A stretch of 64,000 nt of DNA from Lycorma delicatula (Eukaryota; Arthropoda; Insecta; Hemiptera; Fulgoridae): positions 66,552,029-66,616,028 of the forward strand of contig NC_134456.1 in the NCBI RefSeq assembly GCF_047948215.1, written 5' to 3'. The translations under genes and the position numbers were made by a program. This document shows positions 13,390 to 28,300 of this stretch, in pieces (the first letter of the stretch is position 1; every line of letters begins with the position of its first letter). The notes beneath the pieces were generated by a model that searched no databases, was not told the DNA's origin, and saw only the letters and a program-made list of their open reading frames with translations.

Positions 13390-16300
13390 AATATATTTGA
13401 TATAATAATGTTATTATTTGTGTAATATCTTTCGAAATGAAGATTTTTTTTAGTATGATTTATGTTTTTACTTTTCAATTATTACTTGTTTTGATTTTAT
13501 TGTGCCTAAGGTCGGGTCTTTTATTTTGAATAAAGCAATCGCAAGGCCTCCAAATATTTAGCTAAAGGATGAAGTTAATTATACACCAACCTTCACTAAT
13601 AAGCAAGCAACTCTTCATCTTGCTGATCACTCTACCAGCCTACTGTTAGATTATTATGAGATTTTTCTACTGTTTAACGTGATTAAAAAGAAGGATTAGC
13701 ATAAAAAATTCAATTTAATTGCTTATTGGATAAGAATATAGAAGTAGTAGTTTTTATAAGTATATGAACGACTAAAAAACCTGAATCTCTGATTCAATTA
13801 CTTGTTCTCTGATAAAAGTGTAGTAATGTTAGACCTAATTTCAAATTATGTTTTTATTACTATTTGATATTGTTTTGAGTAAATTAGATTTCTTAAACAA
13901 AGTAACTCCATATTTTAATTATGGCGATAGTTTTATTTATTTTATATATAATGAGAGATGTTGAATAAAATACTTAGATTTTCTCCTCGGATCGTTTTTT
14001 ATTATTATTATTATTTCAGAACACTTCGTTCTTGATAAGCTAGAAATTTATCCTAAAAGATAAAAATATTGGAAAAGATTATCAGAAAAATATGAGATCA
14101 CAAAAAAATTATTCATACAAACAATTTGTTGGTTTCAACTTTTATGGTTCCGTATTTAAGTGATAAAATCTTCATAATTTGTTTAAATATTTTTCCAATT
14201 ATCGTTTGTAATACTAAAAATGACGGTTTTTCAGTTTTATTTTACATTTTCTGATTTTTTTTCAGCAGTTAATACAACAACGATTTGAAGGTCTTTCGTT
14301 TCTTCCAGTCTTCCCGTATCATATCTTAAGTCACTTAATTTTAACAGCAATTTGATTATAAAAAATGTACAAGTATATATTATTAGTCGGCTTTTTTCAA
14401 AACCTTATGCATGTAAGCTTTGAAAGGTAGATACAAATGAATAGTCTTTCTTCTTGAAGAATATTGTATTTTACGTAATCCGTCTCTCCGTAGATCGGTG
14501 AAGACCGGTAGATAAACAAGTAGGTTAAAATGAAACCCCTACAAACAGGTAAATATGAAAATTGAATTTATATTGGCTTTTTTTGCTGTAGAATAAAAAT
14601 TTACAATCGGTTTCTCCCGACGAAACCATAAGTAAATAATAATTTGTTAAAGTATCACATGAGAAAGGTCCATCAATGGTGATCCCCTCTCCACCAAGAA
14701 AACAAACAGTAAATGATTCAATAAAGACTCATTATGTCAAAAGCACTAACATCACGTGAGGTTTTACCTGGCTTTAGAATCATTATCACCTGAGAAACTT
14801 TTCATTCCAAAGTGAAGTGTATCGTTTGAAGAACATTTAACATTCACTAAATATTGAATAATTTCTTAAAAAATTAAGAAATAAAATGTAATCTAATTCT
14901 ATCTTTTTAGCAATCGTTGTTTAGCCTCTAGACATTAAAACATGTTCGATTTTTTAATAGCGAAAATAGAACTCATTTTACCTTCGTTTTCTCTTTCCAT
15001 TTGAAAGATAACCTATCAGGAATTATAGAGGTATTTCGAAAGGTTACAGACCAGACTTGAATCAACTTTATTAATTTAAAATCATTAAAATTTTAAATTC
15101 AAGTAAATTGTTAAAGTATTAATAAAAAAAATAATATTTCAAACTTTTATCACTTTTTCTTGTTATATTTAAATTTTTCTTTCATCATTTATTTTTTATT
15201 TATTTTTTACTAATTATTTTTACAAAATATTATGATTTAAAGCATATTTTTTCACTCAACAGGATGTAAACAGAACTGCAGTTTTCCATTTGGTATTTTG
15301 TAGTCTTAATCTTTTTCAGTGTCATTAATTGAACTCTAGTGACTAAATTAAACAGGTGAGGCAGATTTAATGAAAGGTACACTTTTATTGGATTTGAATT
15401 CGGGTACTTAATACAGAATAGGCGTAATGAACAGCAACATTAACGGAATCCGGTGATTACGTTCAGAAAATTTTGTATTAATAATAACAATTTTTACTGC
15501 TAATATTACATTATGAAAATTTTAAATTAAGATATTTATTGATAAAATCTAAATTTTTATCCCTCTTTCCCAATGATTTATTAAACATCTGAATTACTTT
15601 TACTTTTATTAGTATCACGTAACAAATGAAATTATTTCTGTGTGTGTTTGTTTTTTTTTCATATTATTTGTATTAAAACTTCGCTCGTGCGAATTTAATA
15701 GAGGGAAAATTTAAATCTTTGCAAAATATAATTCGCATTTATAAACGAGTAAATAAATATCAGATTAAATCTAATCTGCATACAGCTAAATTCTACCAGT
15801 ATTTCATCGTTAATAAATTTTATGGTTAATATAACATTTAGGTTACGTTTAAGAAATATTCATGATCTTATGTTATTACAACCTGTTGGCGAACATCAGT
15901 CTGGACTACAGATTTGATTTGAGTAAGAAATTCTAAGCGTTAGTAAAATAACAAGAAACTAAGCAAGCCACGGGCCACTTGCTCTAGAACCGTGCGAAAG
16001 CCAATCCGATGATGAAACACATTTAACTTGGTTCCTTCGATTCACGATGAATTAAGCACGGTATGTTCGAGCTAGGGTGGAAGCTTTCGAAACAAATCGT
16101 GTTCATCCGCAGGTATATTATCCTTGAATAGGAGAAATGCCAAGACGACTTGCCGATCAATACAAGGGCTTATTTACGTAATTATTACCATCCATGACTG
16201 TTGATGTTTCTTTTTCACTTTTTGTAAGACCATACTATGCTACGTTAGAAAGGCAACCCCTGTATGATTTCATATTACTTTCTAAATATGGTATTCAAAA

Positions 16301-19300
16301 AATATCCTGCTGTTCTTACTGTGTGAGAAATAGACTACCCCTCTACATCAGCCTGTTTTATATATTGCGTTATCAATATAAATTATTTATATAAATTTTT
16401 ATATGCAATAATGGAATATAATATTTTATATTTAAGTTATTAAAAATAAAAAATGCTGTTTTCCTATTTAAAACACTAACAATTTTTGTGTTTCTTTTTT
16501 ACTTTTTTTTTATTTAACACTTTATATATTACAGATGTGTAATGCGATTACAGTAAGCAATTTACAGAAATTCTTCTATTTATCGAGTGACTTACATTAA
16601 ACAATAACCAATATTTATGATATTAACGATACTATATCTTATTTAATTATTAATGGATCTTTATTTCTAAATATAAATAATTGAACAAACGAATGGAGGA
16701 GATATTTTTTTCAATACATTGTAGAAATACATTAATTTTTTTAATATTTCTACCCGATTAATGAAACCCTGATTATGTGATTGTGTACACTATTGATAAA
16801 AAATAATATATTCTTTTGTACGGTTTATGTGCTTTTATGGTTGTATTTACTGTGCTCTTAAGTTTATTGTGCTCTATCAGGACGTAACTTTTTTTTGAAC
16901 ATGTGGTCGAGTAGTTTTTGATTTCTTTGTGGATGTTTTAATAAACTAGTTGACTAACAAAAATTTATAACAAGCTATTATTCTGGACATAGAACCATTA
17001 AATATTATTTTAGAATACCTCATCTGTGTTATTTAATAGCTCATTACGCATAAATGAGAATCGATCCACCCACGAACAGATATACAGGAATTTTTACAAA
17101 GTTCTCTCAGGAGCTATGCATTTGACAATACCAATTTACTTATTGTAAAATAAAAAATGGTTTTTCATGATTACCATTTGTCAAAAATAAAAATCTGCAA
17201 TCCCTGATCAGCAAGATTCAACAAAAGAAAATTTTTTTTATCAAAAACGTAGCTAATAATTTCATTTCAATTTTCAAAAAACTTTTTTTTTCAAATATTT
17301 GTTGAGAATTAGATTTTAATATTTTTCATCGATTTAATTCTATTGGTATGATTCCTATGTTTTATTTACTCTGATTTTTTTCTCATTTAAAAAAAATAAA
17401 ATAATGGTAACGGTTAAATTTGGTTTGAGTATTAGAAAATGATTCAGTTAAGTATTTGAAAAATCGTTTAAGAATAGGAGTCTATTGAGGGAAGTGTATT
17501 ATATGAATATTTTGAGTGAGATGGACTACATGGAAATTTTCTTTTTTTACATTCTGAAAAAATCTCTGAGCTGTTCATTCAGTGAACTACGACAAGACGT
17601 GACAGAAGTAACAAACACCAGAGTGGAGAGACTTCCACTGGAGTCGTTTCCTAAAAATTAATTACTAAAGTAACTAAGAACAAAATTGTGCATAAAATTT
17701 AAACTAATGAATAGTCAAAATTGCTGTTAATTATATGAGAGTCACTAAAAGATTTCTTCATCTTCTTTTAACGCAGGTGAGAATAGATCGACTATTGAAT
17801 TAAATGAATAATTTGAACCCGAATTAAATCATCGTAGTCATACGATGATTAAATCATTGAAGTATCGTAATTCTTCTTAAGGCTTTCCAAAGATGATGAA
17901 ATGAATATGTTAGCATACGCCTGTAGGGTGTTTTCTTTAGAATCGTCTAATTGTAGCACTGCTATCCAATAATTCGATAGCTAAAATAAGAAAGCATAAT
18001 TCCAAAAAGAATAAATAGCTTGAGAAAAAAACGGTAATTTTCTATAGATTATTATTATTATTATTTCCAATAGATTAACGGTAATCTCTATAGATTAGTT
18101 TGTTTGCTATACATATCACTGAGCGTTGAAGATAGTACATAATAATTTCCATTAGGTTTTATTAGAAACTGGTTTCTTTTTTAACTTTTAATAGTAAATT
18201 TTCAGATGCAGTAGTTAGTGGTTGCAGTTGGATAACTTTTTCAAAAAGTCCTCAATCATTTTTGTGGCAGAATAAGAATCTTTTAAATTCTGGTTGGCGT
18301 TGTTGAAATTTCTTACTTCTACTGGATGGTTGGCAAGTTGTCATGTACGATGTAAACATCTCTTCTTGAAATTCTCTTCGTATTTGTTTTTTAGCGTACC
18401 AATATATATTCTAAAATGTAAAACTACTAATTATACTTTTTTTATCATTATTAATGATTATTTTACATGTTTCAGTTTTTAGATTTTCTTTTTTTGGTAA
18501 ATTATGGTAATAATTTAACCAACATTAAACAATTAATGATAAATTTTTAGAAGAAAGAAAAAAATTTTTTTAAAGTTACGTAAAAGAGTATATGTATTAC
18601 AGTAGATTAGGTTTTAACATAATTTTACCGCATAACCTATTATGATACATGCATATATGCATATTAAGCGCATAGACATATATATTTTTAAGTGATATAT
18701 TGAAAGATAGATTATTATCTTTTAAGTCATGATTTGGTATTTTGTGTGTAGGTTATGTTAAGAAACAATCATTCTAATATGTGAATTTCTTTACATGCTA
18801 GAAGATTTTTCTTAACTTTCACTTTTTACCTGCGTCTTCAAGGTTAAGGTAACCTGTAACTGAATTCTTTCAAAACCTTTTTCACTTAACTGCTTCTTTA
18901 TTACGTAGCTAATTATGTAGTGATTGGTTTGTATAATAATTTATCATTTCTCTATTTCTTTACTTCTAAAAGAATATCCTTTTTTAAAATCAATTTTGTC
19001 TTCATCATTAAGAATGAGTTTTATTGTAAAGTGTTTCAGTTGTAGTTAAAAGGAAGGGTTAGTAATTTTTTTTCAATTAAAATAAATTATCAAATTTATT
19101 TCCGTTCCTTTTATTAGTTGAAAATTTTAAAATAAATGTTTTAATTGAAGTTCTCTTAGCAGTCTAAGAGTACTATAATTAAAGAAAAATTATTATAAAA
19201 TAATCTAACAGATTAAAATCATGAACTCTTGCATTAGATTTATATTGACATAGTGATACAGAAGAAGAAATATTTTTTTCTTAAATGGATCAAAAAAAAA

Positions 19301-22300
19301 AATGAAAATATTTTCTTTAAAAGATTAAGGAAATATAATCTTTACTTATTATTTCTTCAAATGTTCTGTTGGAACAATAAAATTATGTACCAAAACGGTT
19401 CCACTGAATAATTTATACATTGTAAGCAAATAATGAAGTAGAAATTATATGTTTTAAATTAACACAACACATTTTAAACGAAATTATCAAAAAATAATTA
19501 GCTAATAATAATTTTTAAACAATTGAAAGAAGAAAATTATAACAATTCATTTGTAGTGATTTATTTCAGTACCATGTAGTTAATAATAAAAAATAATAAT
19601 AATCACGAGGAAGATTAAAAGAACAATACTATTAGATTAACAAATTATTAAATTAAATTTGGCATATGGAATTAATTTTACAGTTTTATAAAAAGTTTAG
19701 TCACTTTTTAAATGATTTATTATCTGAAAGAATGCTTAAATACGAAGTGAGTTTTAGATTTATTGAGAATAAAATTAAAAATGTTTTAAAAATGAATTTA
19801 TTACCAGAATTAAATTATCATTAATCATATTTAACTTTGATATAATCAGCTGAATATTATTATAATTACATATTTTCTTTTTTGTTTTTTAGTTTAGTTA
19901 TTGAAGTTTAAACATTTAGAAATTAATTTTAAACTTTCTAATGGAGATACACTAAAAAGGTTTTATAAGATATTAATATTTGTAAAAAAATATAAACTTT
20001 TCAAACCTTAAAACTAATGAGTCAGCAGATAAAAATTAATTAGTTATAAGAGAATGCGAATACAAAAGCAAAACATAAATACAGTGAAAAAAGTGCAATT
20101 ATTTTTAAATAATTCCGTTACAAAAATCGATAATGATGATATAATTATACTTTATGCATTTTTTGTTTTGAAAGTTGTTCTAGAATCGTGTTCCTATGCT
20201 GTTTTCAAAGACAAAAATGACTTAGCGTAACTTTTTTTGGTATTACAATACAGTAGATATAGGGCTAAAAATTTATACAACTATGATCAGAGGTACTTCA
20301 TTAATATGGGTGTCTTTATTTCATTATGTGTTTATTTCATTAATAGATGTTACGTTAATATGAGACTATAAGGACTGATAATCGGATAATCATGGTTCAT
20401 ATAATACAATAGAAATTATAATACAGATTTTAACAAAATTTTTATTAAATGAGTTATGATTAAATTGTTTTAAACTTACCAAATTTTGTAAAAATGTGTT
20501 TGATTTGAACTTTTAAAACTATTATTTTACTCTATATATATTCTTTTTAATGATTGTAATGTATTACTAAGAGTAAAATTATTATAAAAACAGAAGTAAG
20601 AGTAAAAATAATATTAAAATTAATAAATGGTACCCTTTGTAATACAATTACAAAGGGTAATAAAATTACAGTTAACATTTTGTAAAACTTTTTAGTACAT
20701 TCTTGTAAACATTTTGAAAAATTTCATTTTTGATCACCTTAGGAACTTTCTGAATCACTGTTTTTAATAAACTAAATCAAATGCTTGAATTAATATAAAA
20801 GATATTAAGCTTTTTATTAAGTTTAACGTGGAACGTGATTTATTAGGTTAAGCAGAACAACATGAAACTGTATCTTTAAAAAAATACCTCTGACATTTAA
20901 TTGTTAGCGCTATTAAATATTTTATTTATATATATAATTAAATGTCAGAGGTATTAAATGTTGTAAAATTTACTATTTGCTGTGTTAAATATTTATTTAC
21001 ACATTTACTTCAATAATGCTACATTATACAATCAGTTTTGTGTAAAATATAATAAATTTCAAAATTTGAAACATTTTGATAAATTTTTGTTGGAATCTCA
21101 TTAGGTACTTTTTTTAATATAGTTTTTTGATAATTGGAATCATATAAAAGACAAGCTTAACTGTAAATAATTCAGAATTTTATCACTTCTCAATTTTCCT
21201 CAGTTATTTTTATTATTATTTTTCAATTGTTAATCTTTAATAAGATGTAATAAGATAAGATGTTTAGTTAATCTTTATAAGATGTAATAATATAATCTAT
21301 TTAACTGCTACAGTTTGACCATTTATAACATGTAAAATAGTTGGTTTAAATGATTTTGGAAATTTAGAATTTTGCTTTTTTTTAACTATTTAAAATTAAC
21401 GGTAATCTAGTTGCTCTGCGGGAAGATAATTTATTTTCTTTGCTTGCTTGTTCTGTAATCGAATACGGAATGAATATATAGGAAAGATGTTTATATAGCT
21501 AAAAAATAAGCTTTATATTTGCAAATATAGACGTGAGAATTTGTATTAACATAGTAATCATTGCAATAAAACTCCACACAAATAATCTTTTTTTAAAAAG
21601 AAATGACCTTGCGTTTTACGTGATCTATACTAGCCGAGAATAAAAAGGATTTAGAAGAAACAATGAACGGCATAGATGAAGTCCTACGCAAGAACTATCG
21701 CATGAAAATAAACAGAAGAAAACAAAAGTAATGAAATGTAGTAAAAAAAACAAAGATGGACCACTGAATGTGAAAATAGGAGGAGAAAAGATTATGGAGG
21801 TAGAAGAATTTTGTTATTTGGGAAGTAGAATTACTAAAGATGGACGAAGCAGGAGCGATATAAAATGCAGAATAGCATAAGCAAAACGAGCCTTCAGTAG
21901 AAATATAATTTGTTTACATCAAAACTTAATTTAAATGTCAGGAAAAGATTTTTGAAAGTGTATGTTTGGAGTGTCGCTTTATATGGAAGTGAAACTTGGA
22001 CAATCGGAGTATCTGAGAAGAAAAGATTAGAAGCTTCTGAAATGCGGTGCTATAGGAGAATGTTAAAAATCAGATGGGTGGATAAAGTGACAAATGAAGA
22101 GGTATTGTGACAAACAGATGAAGAAAGAAGCATTTGGAAAAATATAGTTAAAAGAAGAGACAGACTTATAGGCCACATACTAAGGCATCCTGGAATAGTC
22201 GCTTTAATATTGGAAGGACAGGTAGAAGCAAAAAATTGTGTAGGCAGGCCACGTTTGGAATATGTAAAACAAATTGTTAGGGATGTAGGATGTGGTGGGT

Positions 22301-25300
22301 ATACTGAAATGAAACGACTAGCACTAGATAGGGAATCTTGGAGAGCTGTATCAAACCAGTCAAATGACTGAAGACAAAAAAAAAAAAATACTATATAGTA
22401 AAATTTTCTTTGTAATTTTATCTACTTATTATCTTCTATTTTCAAAATTCATTTAATACAGGAAAATTATGAAGATTTTTAATAAACTGGGATTTTTCGC
22501 TAATACTATGTAAAAAAATTTATAAATATATAATTATTAATAATTTAGTTTACTGAACTAATTTTTTAATAGATTATTTAGTTAAATATACTTTTTCTTA
22601 TCTAGATCTTCTTTAGAAATAGTTAAATAATAAATTAAAAAATGAAGTTAATAAAATAATATGATGCTAAAATAACATATTTCCATATTTCGATTGTAAT
22701 ATTATACAGTTTTGATCTTACTGGGGTTAGGATTTTTTGTTTTGAACATTTGTAGTTATTGAAATTAGTCACTTACTAAATTGTTTGTAAATCTTATTTG
22801 GTTCATAATATTTAAGATTAGGCTAAGTGATGTGATTCATGAAGAAATTCTCATAATCTTTATTTACAAATATTCAGTTTTAAATTGTTTTATTATTCAG
22901 ATTTTAAAGAAATACTAAAAAACATATGCATTATAATATTACAAAATAAATTACAATACGATAAGCGGAGGATTATTATTTGTATTATTACTGGATTATT
23001 TCTTATTATATTTTAAAAGAAATAAAAATATGTAAATTAAAACATTTATTATTTTATTCTGCTCATTAATTAACCATTTAAAAAAATAAGCTTACATATG
23101 TTTCATATCTCAAAAATGTAGAATTTGCAATTGCAAGCAAGTTCGTTACATTATGATGTATAGATGAAATCTACGCGGGGTGGGCAATTTTAATTTCAGA
23201 TGCAAAATACGCGTGCTAGACTACAACATGCATATCTGATCGAATGGTTACCCAACGGGAACAAATACATTCTGAAAGGTTATTAATTGAATAATAATAA
23301 AAAAATATAATATCAATAATAATAGTAATAATTCTAACAATTCCATCACTATGGAGGTGGGAATCCTCACGCATGGTGACGTAATAACACAATTTACCAG
23401 TAACTACTAACAACTGCTATTTTATTTGTATTCTACCGCACCCAAAATCCAATTTAATAATCAGTGTTAAAAGAGAACTTTTAAAACAGACCTGTAATAA
23501 CGTTCTCTATGTACAACCTTGTACCCTTATGTAGTTTGCAACATATTTTATGTATGTGTATTTTATGTATGTATAAATGTACACTTAAATACATACAGTA
23601 CGGTATTCCGAACGAATCAGACCGTTCGTGCTGCATTCCTTACTAATATAATGGGCCTATTAGAAACCTTTCCCTTGACCTTTTCAAATAATTTAAAACA
23701 ATCCTTTTTATACCTGATTACCTGTATTTGTTTGTGTTAGTGTGTGTGTGTTTGTGTTTTTTTTAGGTGAGCTTCTTTCTTCCCCACATACAACTTTATA
23801 ATAATGAAGTGGTCGTGTTAAATAAACAACAGTTCCATTCACAATTCACTTTTATTAAACAACCAATAAATTAGTTTATTTGCCTTTTTATTATCTTACG
23901 GTATTATTAAACTGACTAATAAATAAATAATATTCAATAATTTGTAATTATATAGCTGTATAATTTTATTATCTTAATATCACAAATAACAAAAAAAAAT
24001 ATTGATTTTGATTTAATATTCTTTATATTTAGCTTGGGTTTATATTTATTTTTTAATAAGTTATTAAATAATTATTAATAAGTTTACATAACAATATTTT
24101 ATACATACTGATGAACTAATAATTATAATTTTCAGTATTTATTATTTGTGTCTATATAAAAACAGTTGTATACAATTTAAAAATAACGTTTTAATTTTTA
24201 ATATCTTTGCAATATAAATAAATGGTTGAATAATTTTATTAAAGGACAATTAATTAGTTAATGTAAATGTATTCTTTTTGACTACTTTTTAATTTAACAC
24301 ACACGCCTGCGAGCGCGTATATATATATATATATATATATATATTTTATTGAAATAAAATAATAATTTAAAATGCAATTCACTTACCTCTCCATATCCCG
24401 GTAAGACACCAGTTCCTGTAGGTCCAGTCGGTGGGCCGTATGATGGCCTTGGTGGTGGTGGTGGTGGTGATGGAGGTCCGTATGTAGGTCTCGGTGGTGG
24501 TGGTGGACGGTATGGGGGTGGTGATGGTGGTTGATATGGTTTTTGTGGTGGGGGGAATGGCACCGATGGGGCTGGGTAGTTATATCCTGATGATGGTGCT
24601 GGTGGGAGGTAGTTATTAGTAGGGGGTTCTGCAAAACATAACGCCACTAATGATAGTGTTACTGCTCCCTGTAATGAAAGAAATTAACAGTTAATGTTTA
24701 TGTGGTAATACACATATCAATTTTAATTACATATACGTTTTAAATTCAGATAAAAAATAAATTAATTTCTTTAGAAAACATATTAGCTAATAATTATTGG
24801 ACATTATGTGTAAAATATAGTATTATGTGATTGGTAGGTTGACAGCCAATCACATTTCAAAGCATTTCTTCATTATAAAATATATGATTTTTATTTGCCG
24901 TAAACAAGGAAAACAAACTGATAAAAAATGAAATTTTGTTCAAAATTTATTTATCACTTTTCTAATTTCTTTACAAGTTTATAATATTTTTTTATTACAC
25001 TTCTTAATTTGTATGTTAAAAAGTTGTCCGTTTTAGCTAACGTCATGGAGTTGGAAAAGATAAAAAATTATTTTTCTATACAGTTAGGCCATTTAAGTTT
25101 AAAAGTATAACAGTAGAAAATCTTCATTTTTGGTTCGGTTTTCTGGTCATTAATCTTTATAAAAACTTTTATCTATATTTCCATTGTTAATCGTAAAAAT
25201 ATTTTTAATAGAATATATATATATATATATTTAATTTATAATATATTATTCATTCTACAGTAGGTTATAAACTATTGTAAAAGAAAGGTAGTACGTTAGT

Positions 25301-28300
25301 CGATCGTTTTTAGTCAAGAACATCCTTCAGTGCCAATTTGGCTTTGTATAGAATTTGTTATGTATCATCAACATTCAAACTATCCTTTCGGATTTATTCA
25401 TAAGCAGACAACATAACGTATGTTTTATATGTGTAATTCTTTAAATATGACTTGTAACGTAAATGCGAATTGTATGTAACTTGTAAAACTGATTACTGAC
25501 AATTAACCAACCGTTCAATAGAATTTCAATAATTAAAACGTATAAGTAGTAATCCTGTTTTAAAATTTTTATTTCAGACTATTTTATTTTTAGATGTAAT
25601 TTTTATTTTTGTTTCATTGTTACATTATCCTACAAATTAGTCTTTTCAACTCGTGATATACCTTTTTTTGTATTTGTATGCGTAAAATTTAACTGCATGA
25701 AAACAAAAACAATACTATGGAGGGATTATTATTAATATTATTATTAAATCCTTTTGTTTGTCTGAACAATATATTCTACTGATCTTTACATAGATCACTT
25801 TCTGTATTAACTTTATTCTTATCTATTAGAGTCGGCTAAAGTTTCACAGTTTCTTTTTCAGTGGAATTTAAATTTAATAGTAATTTTTTATAGAAAAAAG
25901 CGATTCATTAAACTTATTTTGAAAAATATATTGAAAACAATCTTCAGAGGTATAAAATCAATTTCTAAACCATTTTACACTGATTATAATTTAAGACCCG
26001 TTCAATACGCCTTTGTACTCTCACTTGAACAAGAAACAAGTTATGTTAGTAATGTTGACACAGAAATATTTCTGTATATTTCCCTAATTTTTTTTTCAAA
26101 ATACTTTATTATTTATTTTCTGAAAATACTTTATCTTGATAAATTAAATCGGGATTGCATTAATGGGGGATTTTATAACTGTCAAGTTTCATTATAAGTT
26201 ATGTTAAATTTTTAAAATAAACCTCTTATTCTAATTGTAAAGAATAAACTTACTAATTCGGTTTTTCTTTACTAGAAAATTTTTGTGTTTAAATAAAGTG
26301 AATACGATAGAGATTGCTTTACAAAATATCGACGGACAAAAGGAACAAATTAATTAACCGATTTGAAATTATTTAAAATCTTGAAACTTTGTGCATACTC
26401 CTAATTAGATTAGATTTTTAAAAATGGTGCTTTAAACCCGTATATTTTGTTATTATGTTTTTATGTAAGAGCTTATATTTTTCTTTATGACCTTAATACA
26501 GATAACTAAAATAAAATTAGTTTATATTCAATTTATTTTTAGCAGTTATTGATAAAATTTATCTAATATCATTGGGCATTTGTGATAAAGATTAAATTTA
26601 ATTAACTTATTCTTTGGAATAAAACTGGTAGAAATATTATATTTGAAAGTACTTCTTTATTGATGTAAATAACTTTCAGATACTAGAAAATTATAATCCT
26701 AAACGTAAAACTAATGTATATTTACCAGAATATTATATTACAACAAGCAGTAATCACAGGCTATGGTTATCTTAAATATATATATTTTCACCTCACGATT
26801 TTTTATTTTCAATTATAATCACGGATTTTGTTGTAGATATTCAACACATAATAAATTTACAAGCAGAATTCGGTGTTTTAGCCACATTTAGGAAGATATA
26901 AACTGATTAATAAATTTTCAAAAATTATCTGAAAATTAAGTTGCTTTCTTGTTGCTCCTAAAGTATACTATGTAATTAAATTAAATTTTTGAAAGCAAGT
27001 TTATGTAATAATAAATAAAAATAGCCTGAAGTTTATTTTTAAATTTAATCTTTATTTTATTTAATTATACCTTTTTTTACTAATTAAACAAAGTAATAAT
27101 TGAACATTTATAAATATGTGTTTGAGAGGTTTTTTAAAATTTATTAATAAAAGGTTTTTAAAATTAGTTTCGTTGAAGAAGTCACTGTTTACTTTAAACT
27201 TTATTTAAACATTTCACGCCGACCATTTTCGCTTTACTTGAAACTTAAATTAAGAATCCTAATTGTGTGTTCAGTTAACCTCGAATGAAAATTTTGTATT
27301 TAAATTAATCATAATTTTTCCAAAATATATCCCTGAGTTTATTTAAAATTTATAAAAATTCAATAATTTTCGGTAATATTTATTTTTTAATTTTTTTTTT
27401 TTTATTAGCAGATAAATATATCAGTTTTCTCATTGAATTTTATGAAAGTGATTAAAACAGTTTTAATATAAATTAGCATTTTTGTTATTTCATGACTTTA
27501 TGTATTATACATGTTATGCTATTTATGGTTTAATACAGAAAAAATATAAGTGTGTCTTTTTTTCTAGAAACTGAAGATTTTTCTTGTGTAAAATGCGTTT
27601 AAATATACCAATTATTTAAAAAAAGTATGAATTAAAAATCAGCGAAAAATTTAATTTCTCAGTTTTCCTTTACATGTATCGGTAATAAAATAAAAGTGAT
27701 GATAACGGCGAATGGGTGACCAAATATTATTTTAATTAACTTTCTAAATTAACAATAAATAAACACCTATAAGTCGATGTTTATAAAATTAAATACATCA
27801 TCATCATGTTATATAATTGTATCTCTACTAGCTTTTAAAGACAAAAAATTTAAAAGTTTCTTGCAATTTTTTAAATATTTTTATTGTTATTTATGTACTT
27901 AAGTTTACAATTACGGGCTGACTTGTGATTACAACCGTCGTACTTCGTAATTAGATGAGAAATGAACCGTTTAAGATAAAAAAAATGAGATAAAAAAATG
28001 CCAAGCTTGATGGGGATTTGAATACAGCACCTTCTCGAATGAACGGCAGTGATGCTACCATTCTCCATGGAAATATATCATCATAAGACGGTGAGGGGAT
28101 TTTTTTATAAATTTGCCAAAATTATGCAGTTGTGTAAATAAGGAGAATGATACTAGAAAAGATATTATTATTTTTAAATCGGTAAATAGAAATAAAATTT
28201 ATTGTTGATTACATGATTTTTTTTTGTATTTTATTTCAAAAATTAAAAAAAAAAAAATAAATGATCTATTTTACTCAAACGGAGAAGAAGAGAGCTTAAC

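Larger units (their letters stand above)
4836..24386 (-). other. Intron 2 of the cuticle gene, 19,551 bases
   Basis: The intron begins with GTAAGT (24386-24381) and ends with TTTACAG (to 4836). It is AT-rich throughout. Within it I can support a dispersed repeat copy (6750-7010), a tRNA-derived SINE (11786-12046) beside a second SINE type (12190-12330), several microsatellites, a GC-elevated island (15881-16180), two large hairpins (20631-20659 and 20883-20955) and a decayed LINE 3' end (21604-22388). The remaining spans (about 4840-6700, 7010-11780, 12330-15880, 16400-20600 and 22390-24380) show nothing beyond low-complexity DNA and short chance frames. Confidence 0.85.

Noticed and set aside
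16194..16394. 66-residue frame next to the GC island
   Set aside because: The composition is ordinary for chance frames here, and no link to the island's frames or splice sites could be made.
24294..24386. C-terminal extension of the exon 2 reading frame into a Tyr-Ile repeat and Arg-rich end
   Set aside because: It begins at a consensus GTAAGT donor and reads through a TA microsatellite. Splicing to exon 3 gives the expected chitin-binding domain.
24383..24634. Histidine-rich minus-strand frame over exon 2
   Set aside because: It is a shifted frame over the proline-rich exon. The repeated proline codons produce poly-His out of frame.
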